NCBI RefSeq assembly: GCF_002101735.1
Contig: NZ_LQPE01000038.1
Location: forward strand, 1 to 64,000
DNA from: Mycobacterium kyorinense
GTDB taxonomy: Bacteria; Actinomycetota; Actinomycetes; Mycobacteriales; Mycobacteriaceae
Reading direction: 5' to 3'
Length of the DNA: 64,000 nt
In this document: in pieces, positions 57,878 to 64,000 of the stretch
Numbering within the stretch: the stretch's first letter is position 1
How the letters are laid out: each line of letters starts with the position of its first letter
The notes under the pieces: generated by a model
Told to the model about the DNA's origin: nothing
The model's input: only the letters and a program-made list of their open reading frames with translations
The model's database searches: none
Translations under genes and position numbers: made by a program

Positions 57878-58213
57878 ATGGACGAGAATTTGGGGGTTGA
57901 CTCGGCGGATGTGCAGTTGGCGGGTGAGCACGTTGACACCCACGCCGCGGATTTGTTGGCCGGGCATGGGGCGGCTCATGAGCGCATCGCTGCTGCCCAC
58001 GGTGGAGTTATCGGCGAGAGCGCGGCGGCGTTAGCGGAATTGGCGGCGTACTGGACGGACGAAACCGCCAGCCACCACGGCGAGCTTTGTAACCACGCCG
58101 ACGATTTGCGCACCGCGGCCGACAAATACGACGCCACCGACACCGATGCGCGCACCACCATTGACGCGACCGTTTCGGATTTGGCCGAGCGGATGAGTGC
58201 CGGGTGGGGTTGA
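57878..58213 (+). CDS. EspC/WXG100-like type VII secretion target
   Basis: A 111-residue helical-hairpin protein. It has two long Ala-rich helices with a Trp-containing turn (LAAYWTDETA near residue 60) and near the end KYDATDTDA, a YxxxD motif that acts as the type VII secretion signal. This suits an EspC-like partner that forms a complex with the N-terminal domain of the next protein. The ATG at 57878 follows a GGCGGTGGTG stretch; two in-frame GTGs just upstream are alternatives. It overlaps the toxin gene by 10 bp. Confidence 0.75.
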   Translation: MDENLGVDSADVQLAGEHVDTHAADLLAGHGAAHERIAAAHGGVIGESAAALAELAAYWTDETASHHGELCNHADDLRTAADKYDATDTDARTTIDATVSDLAERMSAGWG

Positions 58214-59964
58214 GCATCGCCGACCTGCAGGAGTGGGATCCCGAGCAGGTCAACGAGATCGCCGAGGCCGCCGCAGCGCGGGCACGGCACAGCCGAGAAG
58301 CCGCGCAAAACATTGCGAATCTTCCGGTGTTCACCACTTGGCATGGTGAGGCAGCCACGGCCGCCCAAGAGGCGCTGGCCAAGACCAGCGGCAAAATGGA
58401 GCTCTCGGCGCAAGCCGCGTTTCAGGTGTGGGCCGGTGCCGGGCACGCCGCTCAGGAAGTCGCGGCGGTTAAAAAGCAGCTCAGCGAGATTTTCGGCGAG
58501 GCGAACGCCACCCCCGCGGTGCACATCGACACCAAGACCAACACGGTGAGCCCACCGGATACCACCGGCATGGCCGACGAGGACGTCGCGAAGATCAAGG
58601 CCAAAGTCGAAGATCTGCAACACAAAATCACCGCGCTGCTGACCACCGCCGAGAACACCAACACCGACCTGGCGGCGGTACTTCGGGCGGGCACCGGAAC
58701 CCAATCGCCGGATGCCCCTGCACATCCGCCTGGCGGTACTCCACCGGCGCAACCCCGCCCGACACCCGCCGACCCGACAGGCAAGCCGCCGACACTGGAA
58801 GACCTCGTGCTGGGCCGGGGCCAGCCGTCGGGTCAACAGCCTCCTGCTGGGAGCCTGCCCGACCTGCTGAGCCGGCTTCAACAACAAGCCGGCGTCCCTG
58901 GGGCACCGCCGCCTCAGCTCAACTCACCAGACGTGGAGAGCTTCAAGGCGATGGCCCGCCAAAGCATGGCCGCCGACGGTGTGCCGCCCGATCAGATCGA
59001 GGCTCGCCTGGCGGCGATGACGGCGAACGTCCAGCAATGGATGAGCAACGGCGGACCCCACGCCGTGCCGCCCACGCCCCAGCGGCCACCGCCCCCGGGA
59101 TTCGGGGAGGGGTTTGGTGACCGCTGGCGGGCCACCGAACAAGAGATCAAGAACCTTATCGGGCAAGGAGGACCAGGCGCACCCGGCGTCCTGGACTCCT
59201 GGAAACAGATGCTCCAAGGCACCGCTGAGACGGCCCAGAACCCGGTGGGCGCGGCGGCCGGCGAAATCGCCAACGCGGTGGGCTCACCGGACCCGGCCTA
59301 CTACCTGGGCGGCAAAGCCTCCGACGCCGCTGTGGCCCTGCCCGGGATGCTCTTCGGTGGCGAAGGAGCCGCTGTTGCAGGCGAAATGGGCGAGATAGGC
59401 GCCGGGGTCCTCGACACCGGACCGGCGGTTTCGCCGCACGCACCGCTCGGCTTCGATCATCCTCCCATTTACAATCCGTGGGCAGACCAGGCGGCCATGG
59501 ATCTCAATCACGCGTTCGCGCACGGTGGACCTACCCCCCAGCTCAGCCAACAACTCGCCGACATGTCGACCCACTACATTGGCGACAACCCAGACCGAGT
59601 AGTCCTGGGCAAGTGGGCCGGCCCAGAAGACGGCTACATCGGCGAAGCCCGAGCCAACGGCGGAATCTACTTCGACACCGGCAACCCATCCTGGGACGCC
59701 CTCACCAACGGACTCACCGACGCACAAGAGCGAGGACTGGCCTGGCAAGTCAACGAACAGTTCCTCAGCACCCAAATGGAGGACGGTGTGTCCCGCATCG
59801 AATACGTTGTACCCAAAGGATTCTCTTCGCTTGAAGATGTGGTCCGTTCAGATCCGAAGTCCTTTTCTGCGATGGAGATTCGGTACCTAACCGAACACGC
59901 GGCCGAATACGGATACGAGCGAGTCGGGAATTCCTGGGTCCGAATAGAAGGCGGCCAGCCGTGA
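58204..59964 (+). CDS. Type VII secreted polymorphic toxin
   Basis: A 586-residue modular protein. Residues 1-110 are a WXG100-like hairpin with the turn FTTWHGEAAT near residue 45. Residues 110-160 are helical, and residues 170-300 are Pro/Gly/Gln-rich. Residues 310-400 are Gly/Ala-rich and perhaps membrane-active. The C-terminal 120 residues form a compact domain with GKWAGPEDGYIGEARANGGI near residue 467, WQVNEQFLSTQMEDG and EIRYLTEHAAEYGY. The Yi-A-GG-YF / W / NeqFL pattern recalls a C-terminal toxin domain seen in contact-dependent polymorphic toxins; the activity is not assigned. The next gene overlaps its stop (GTGA), the usual place of an immunity gene. Confidence 0.75.
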   Translation: MGLSIADLQEWDPEQVNEIAEAAAARARHSREAAQNIANLPVFTTWHGEAATAAQEALAKTSGKMELSAQAAFQVWAGAGHAAQEVAAVKKQLSEIFGEANATPAVHIDTKTNTVSPPDTTGMADEDVAKIKAKVEDLQHKITALLTTAENTNTDLAAVLRAGTGTQSPDAPAHPPGGTPPAQPRPTPADPTGKPPTLEDLVLGRGQPSGQQPPAGSLPDLLSRLQQQAGVPGAPPPQLNSPDVESFKAMARQSMAADGVPPDQIEARLAAMTANVQQWMSNGGPHAVPPTPQRPPPPGFGEGFGDRWRATEQEIKNLIGQGGPGAPGVLDSWKQMLQGTAETAQNPVGAAAGEIANAVGSPDPAYYLGGKASDAAVALPGMLFGGEGAAVAGEMGEIGAGVLDTGPAVSPHAPLGFDHPPIYNPWADQAAMDLNHAFAHGGPTPQLSQQLADMSTHYIGDNPDRVVLGKWAGPEDGYIGEARANGGIYFDTGNPSWDALTNGLTDAQERGLAWQVNEQFLSTQMEDGVSRIEYVVPKGFSSLEDVVRSDPKSFSAMEIRYLTEHAAEYGYERVGNSWVRIEGGQP

Positions 59965-60374
59965 CGGACGGTTTTCCGGCAGAAGTCGAAGCGGTTGTCG
60001 GCCCGTTATTGGCTGACCTCGGGTTTACGCTAGATGAAGTCGACAACAATGTTGATGAAGGAGGGCGGCGGGGTTCTGTCGTTTACTACCGGTCCGACGA
60101 CTGTAAAATACAAGTCTACAGATCCTCGCGGGAGGGTAGTGTGAATTGCATGATCGCACCGCTGGATGCGTCAAACGTATTTGGTCTTTCCGACCAATCT
60201 TACAAATGGCAGTATTTCACAAAGTTTTCCCCAGCGGTCAATGTGTCGCTCGAAGAGTTGGTTCAGCAAGTCAGTTTTGAACCTCAAACCGATAAAGAGC
60301 AACTGGAGTGGGTGAGAGATCGCATCGTCGAATATTTTGACGTAGCCCATGCCGGTATTCTCGAAATGGAATGA
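59961..60374 (+). CDS. Putative immunity protein
   Basis: A 137-residue acidic cytosolic protein without signal or membrane segment, with a beta-rich middle (SVVYYRSDDCKIQVYRSSRE) and a helical end (EQLEWVRDRIVEYFDVAH). Its GTG overlaps the toxin stop by 4 bp. Position, size and acidity fit the cognate immunity protein. Local GC content is visibly lower than in the flanking core genes, a sign of transfer. No named family recognised. Confidence 0.65.
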   Translation: MTDGFPAEVEAVVGPLLADLGFTLDEVDNNVDEGGRRGSVVYYRSDDCKIQVYRSSREGSVNCMIAPLDASNVFGLSDQSYKWQYFTKFSPAVNVSLEELVQQVSFEPQTDKEQLEWVRDRIVEYFDVAHAGILEME

Positions 60375-60399
60375 CAGCGATTGCCATCCAGCCCAGGAA

Positions 60400-60888
60400 A
60401 TGCTCAGGCCGCTTTCTTGTCCGAAAATAGCTCAGCACGGCGCCGCACGAGTTCGTGCCAGGTGTATCCTGAGTTCCGACAACCCCTTGGACGATAAATC
60501 CAGGGAACTTCAAATCGAAATCGATCGGCTTTCGGAGAAGCTGGGCGACCGCACTATGCCAGTCGGAATGCGGACTAAGGACGGCCTCAATATTTTCATC
60601 GCCGACGACGGTTCATATCATTTCGCTTTCTATGAGCGCGGAAAGCTCGGTTTCGACCGGTCAGGCAGCCTCGATGACCTTCTCTACTGGTACTGCGAAG
60701 GCATAGTCACGGGCCAAGCGGCCAAATGGGTGGGGGATCGGGCACAACGCTTCAAATACGAGTACGAAGTATTGAGTCGCTTCAGTGTTGACTGGGCGAA
60801 AAGGCGGGTGCGTGAACTCGCCGCTCTCTTCCGCAATGGGCAGCCAGAGGACATTGCCTTACTTCCCGACATTGGCGAGTCGCTATGA
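60400..60888 (+). CDS. Second putative immunity protein, Imm63-like
   Basis: An open frame of up to 162 residues. From about residue 35 it reads LQIEIDRLSEKLGDRTMPVG, then GLNIFIADDGSYHFAFYERG and LDDLLYWYCEGIVTGQAAKW, resembling immunity family 63. The true start is uncertain: ATG at 60400 has no good ribosome binding site, and non-ATG starts near 60480 would give only the domain. Tandem immunity genes beside one toxin often protect against variants. GC content is low for this genome. Confidence 0.6.
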   Translation: MLRPLSCPKIAQHGAARVRARCILSSDNPLDDKSRELQIEIDRLSEKLGDRTMPVGMRTKDGLNIFIADDGSYHFAFYERGKLGFDRSGSLDDLLYWYCEGIVTGQAAKWVGDRAQRFKYEYEVLSRFSVDWAKRRVRELAALFRNGQPEDIALLPDIGESL

Positions 60889-61149
60889 CACCCTCGCTGC
60901 ATTTACGAACGCCGCAAGCCTGGCCGTCCTCACCAATGGACGCAATGATGCACAAGGGCGACGCTTGGTCGGACACATCCACGACGCGGGTGCATTACCC
61001 GTCGTGCTCAATTAGGTTGCACGGCTACATATTTCAAGGACGTCAGTTACTCCTTCAACGCTGGCCCGCGTGAATCGTCCGCTCAATCGTCCTCCCGAAG
61101 CCTTCAATAGTTAACTACCAGAAGCCGGCTGCACCTGTGGAGGTTAAAA

Positions 61150-61530
61150 TCACATGGAGCTCAGCTCGATTCCGACGTTCTTCTCCATGCCGCCGCGCAT
61201 TTTGCTGAAGAAGTTGAACACCGCGCCGACGATTCCGTACTTGTCGCCGATGGCCTGGTAGACCGAGCCGTTGTAGGTCTTCTCGAGGATGGTGGCCGTC
61301 GCCTCGATCGGCTCACTCTTGGGACGGCCGCGAAGGTCGCAGATCGCCAGAGTCACCCGCGGGGTGTTGCGGATCCTCTTGACTTTCCACGACTTTTCCT
61401 CGCTGATGACCAGCAACCGGTCTCCGTCAGGCGCCGCCCACACCGGAGTCGGCTTGGCGCGTCCGTCCTTGGTGAAGGTGGTCAGCAAGACGTAGCGCGA
61501 CTTCGCGAGGTCGGCAAAGGTGGGTGCCAC
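61150..61530 (-). CDS. PPOX-class F420-dependent enzyme (Rv2061c-like)
   Basis: A 126-residue split-barrel flavin/deazaflavin-binding protein: ADLAKSRYVLLTTFTKDGRA at the N-terminus, PTPVWAAPDGDRLLVISE, then RVTLAICDLRGRPK. The C-terminal KYGIVGAVFNFFSKMRGGM is shared with Rv2061c. The GTG at 61530 gives the family length. It lies 79 bp downstream of the cobN stop in the same direction, as in M. tuberculosis. The substrate is unknown. Confidence 0.88.
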   Translation of the reverse strand: MAPTFADLAKSRYVLLTTFTKDGRAKPTPVWAAPDGDRLLVISEEKSWKVKRIRNTPRVTLAICDLRGRPKSEPIEATATILEKTYNGSVYQAIGDKYGIVGAVFNFFSKMRGGMEKNVGIELSSM

Positions 61531-61609
61531 GGCACCGAATCTACCGGCGAGCAGCCGCAAAATGACCCTAAACCGGGCGGATTTCGGGACTTTGCGTCTG
61601 CTGGTCCGG

Positions 61610-64000
61610 CTAACCCTCGAGGTGGCCTTCGGTTTCCAGCAGCACCTGCCGAAGCCCGTCGAGGGTGTCGGGTTGTGGGTAGGCCCACATGCCGCGGCTC
61701 ACCGCTTCCAGCAACCGTTCGGCCATCCCGTGCAGCGCCCACGGATTGGACTCGGCCATGAATTTGCGGTTCTCGGCGTCGAGCACGTAAGCCTCGGTGA
61801 GTTGCTCGTACATCCAGTCGGCCATCACGCCGGCAGTGGCGTCGTAGCCGAACAGGTAGTCGACCGTCGCGGCCATCTCGAAGGCACCCTTGTAGCCGTG
61901 CCGGCGCATCGCGGTCATCCAGCGGGGATTGACGACGCGGGCGCGGAACACCCGGGTGGTTTCCTCCGACAGCGTGCGGGTGCGGACGGCGTCGGGCCGG
62001 GTGTTGTCGCCGATGTAGGCGGCCGGCGCGCGACCGGTCAACGCCCGCACGGTGGCGACCATGCCGCCGTGATATTGGAAGTAGTCGTCGGAGTCGGCGA
62101 TGTCGTGCTCGCGGGTGTCGGTGTTCTTGGCGGCAACCGCGATGCGCCGGTAGGACCGGTTCATGTCGTCGGTGGCTTCGCGGCCGTCCAGCCCGCGGCC
62201 GTAGGCGAATCCGCCCCAGGCCGTGTACACCTGCGCCAGGTCGGCGTCGTCGCGCCAGTTGCGGCTGTCGATCAGCTGCAAGAGGCCCGCCCCGTAGGTC
62301 CCCGGCTTGGAGCCGAAAATCCTTGTGGTGGCCCGTCGTTCGTCGCCATGCTGCGCGAGGTCGGCCTGCGCGTGGGCGCGCACGTAGTTGTCGTCGGCCG
62401 ATTCGTCGAGGCCGGCGACCAACCGCACCGCGTCGTCGAGCATCGTCACCACGTGCGGGAAGGCGTCGCGGAAAAAGCCGGAGATCCGCACCGTCACGTC
62501 GATGCGAGGACGGCCCAACTCCGACAGTGGGATCGGCGTCAGCCCGACCACCCGTCGCGACGCGTCGTCCCAGACCGGCCGAACCCCCAGCAGCGCAAGC
62601 ACTTCGGCGATGTCGTCGCCAGCCGTGCGCATCGCCGATGTCCCCCACACCGACAGCCCGACCGATCGCGGCCAATCGCCGTAGTCGCTGCGGTATCGCG
62701 CCAGCAGCGAATCCGCCATCGCCACACCGGTTTCCCATGCCAGGCGCGAGGGGACCGCCTTGGGGTCCACGGAGTAGAAGTTGCGTCCGGTGGGCAGCAC
62801 GTTGACCAGGCCGCGCAGCGGTGAGCCCGACGGCCCGGCCGCGATGAACCGGCCGTCCAAAGCCCTTAGCACCTGCTCGATTTCGGCCCCGGTGCCGGCC
62901 AGCCGCGGCACCACCTCGGTGGCGGCGAAACGCAGCACGGCTGCGACGGCGGGGTCGTCGGTGAGCCGATCGGCGGCGTCGGGCTCCCAGCCGGTGTCCT
63001 GCAACGCCTTCACCAAGTGCCGTGCCGCCGCCTCGACCTCGTCGACCGACACCCGCTCGTCGGTGCCGTCCTCGGCCAGCCCCAGCGCCTGACGCAACCC
63101 GGGCACCGAGTGCTCGCCGCCGAACAGTTGGCGAGCCCGCAGGATCGCCAGCACCAGATCCAATTCCTGTTCGCCAGTGGGCTTTTGGCCGAGGATGTGC
63201 AGGCCGTCGCGGATCTGGACGTCTTTGATCTCGCACAGCCAGCCATCGACGTGCAGCAGCATGTCGTCGAACGAGTCGTCTTCCGGCCGCTCGGTCAGCC
63301 CCAGGTCGTGGTCCATCTTGGCGGCGCGGATCAGCGTCCAGATCTGCTGGCGGACAGCGGGCAACTTGCCGGGATCCAGCGCGGCGATCGTGGCGTGCTC
63401 GTCGAGCAGTTGCTCCAACCGGGCGATGTCGCCGTAGGTTTCCGCGCGGGCCATCGGCGGGATGAGGTGGTCGACCAGCACGGCGTGCGCGCGGCGTTTG
63501 GCCTGGGTGCCCTCGCCCGGGTCGTTGACCAGGAACGGGTAGACCAGCGGCAGATCGCCCAGCGCCGCATCGGATCCGCACGCCGCCGACATGCCCAGTG
63601 TCTTGCCGGGCAGCCACTCCAGGTTGCCGTGCTTGCCCAGATGCAGCACGGCGTGGGCGTTGAACCCGGTGTCCAGCCAGTGATAGGCGGCCAGATAGTG
63701 GTGGCTGGGCGGTAGGTCGGGGTCGTGATAGATCGCCACCGGGTTCTCGCCGAATCCCCGCGGCGGCTGCACCATCAGCACGACGTTGCCGGCCTGCAGT
63801 GCGGCGATGACGATTTCGCCATCGGGGTCGGTGCTGCGGTCGACGAACAGCTCACCGGGCGGCGGCCCCCAGTGTTGCTGCACCGCGTCGGTGAACTCGG
63901 CGGGCAGAGTGGCGAACCAGGCGCGATAATCCTTGGCGGACACACGGATCGGATTGCCTTCCAGCTGACCATCGGTCAGCCAGTCGGGGTCCTGGCCGCC
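61610..64000 (-). CDS. cobN: Cobaltochelatase subunit CobN (C-terminal part)
   Basis: The last 796 residues of CobN, the large subunit that inserts cobalt into hydrogenobyrinic a,c-diamide in aerobic cobalamin synthesis. The gene runs past the right edge, so the N-terminus is missing; M. tuberculosis CobN (Rv2062c) is about 1194 residues. Recognised segments are LHLGKHGNLEWLPGKTLGMS, then DLPLVYPFLVNDPGEGTQAK and GLVNVLPTGRNFYSVDPKAV, all typical of CobN/BchH. The end is WAYPQPDTLDGLRQVLLE. The reading frame is open throughout the visible part. Confidence 0.95.
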   Translation of the reverse strand, partial: GGQDPDWLTDGQLEGNPIRVSAKDYRAWFATLPAEFTDAVQQHWGPPPGELFVDRSTDPDGEIVIAALQAGNVVLMVQPPRGFGENPVAIYHDPDLPPSHHYLAAYHWLDTGFNAHAVLHLGKHGNLEWLPGKTLGMSAACGSDAALGDLPLVYPFLVNDPGEGTQAKRRAHAVLVDHLIPPMARAETYGDIARLEQLLDEHATIAALDPGKLPAVRQQIWTLIRAAKMDHDLGLTERPEDDSFDDMLLHVDGWLCEIKDVQIRDGLHILGQKPTGEQELDLVLAILRARQLFGGEHSVPGLRQALGLAEDGTDERVSVDEVEAAARHLVKALQDTGWEPDAADRLTDDPAVAAVLRFAATEVVPRLAGTGAEIEQVLRALDGRFIAAGPSGSPLRGLVNVLPTGRNFYSVDPKAVPSRLAWETGVAMADSLLARYRSDYGDWPRSVGLSVWGTSAMRTAGDDIAEVLALLGVRPVWDDASRRVVGLTPIPLSELGRPRIDVTVRISGFFRDAFPHVVTMLDDAVRLVAGLDESADDNYVRAHAQADLAQHGDERRATTRIFGSKPGTYGAGLLQLIDSRNWRDDADLAQVYTAWGGFAYGRGLDGREATDDMNRSYRRIAVAAKNTDTREHDIADSDDYFQYHGGMVATVRALTGRAPAAYIGDNTRPDAVRTRTLSEETTRVFRARVVNPRWMTAMRRHGYKGAFEMAATVDYLFGYDATAGVMADWMYEQLTEAYVLDAENRKFMAESNPWALHGMAERLLEAVSRGMWAYPQPDTLDGLRQVLLETEGHLEG

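Noticed and set aside
60885..61073. 62-codon frame overlapping the second immunity gene
   Set aside because: No motif, odd composition and no conserved neighbour; possibly a remnant but unsupported.

Overview
The window is a high-GC mycobacterial chromosome segment. PE and PPE genes, rbpA, pncA, cobN, a Pks12-type synthase and a mymT metallothionein all point to Mycobacterium, probably a slow grower outside the M. tuberculosis complex. The order lipT, lppI, Rv2047c-like, pks12, Rv2049c-like, rbpA, ppm1, lnt, amidohydrolase, fxsA, dienelactone hydrolase, F420/PPOX-like protein, cobN follows the M. tuberculosis Rv2045c-Rv2062c block. The Rv2038c-Rv2043c block (sugar ABC transporter, Rv2042c, pncA) is also present. 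Gene families were recognised by reading, not by database search.

Region 1 (0.4-10.1 kb) is a consolidated copper-response locus. It holds a multicopper oxidase (mmcO), a His-tailed permease, the CsoR-family repressor ricR, mymT, a DUF5134 membrane protein, lpqS, cysK2, an MFS transporter and a PE/PPE pair. Four matching 17-bp operator candidates (box 1: ATACCCCTTGGGGGTAT) sit in front of its transcription units. In M. tuberculosis these genes belong to one RicR regulon but are scattered over several loci. Region 2 (10.1-15.3 kb) is accessory DNA: a 21-bp inverted repeat, a PIN-domain remnant, an HxlR regulator divergent from a TfoX-like gene and an MFS exporter, a small secreted protein with tandem repeats, a 40-bp direct repeat, a VapBC toxin-antitoxin pair and TetR-like debris.

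Region 3 (15.3-23.6 kb) starts with a TetR/SDR pair. It then carries the sugar ABC transporter operon, an ECF41-type sigma factor with a divergent DoxX gene, the Rv2042c-like gene and pncA. The sigma factor and DoxX interrupt the order that M. tuberculosis has. Region 4 (23.7-29.9 kb) holds a compact cassette: GT4 glycosyltransferase, methyltransferase, alpha/alpha-barrel protein, a convergent second methyltransferase and a TetR gene. Nearly identical palindromic operators flank the cassette. A frameshifted DUF6328 gene and a DoxX protein with hendecad repeats follow.

Region 5 (29.9-56.8 kb) holds DUF2784 and RDD proteins, gluconokinase, a phosphotransferase-like fusion, lipT, lppI, the Rv2047c-like epimerase/PEP-utilising protein, the 12.4-kb pks12 and the rbpA/ppm1/lnt cluster. 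Ppm1 and Lnt are separate genes here. Region 6 (56.8-61.1 kb) carries an apparent type VII secreted polymorphic toxin with an EspC/WXG100-like partner and two small immunity-like genes. It lies where M. tuberculosis has the alternative ribosomal protein operon (Rv2055c-Rv2058c). The window ends inside cobN. I saw no rRNA, tRNA, CRISPR array or intact insertion sequence.
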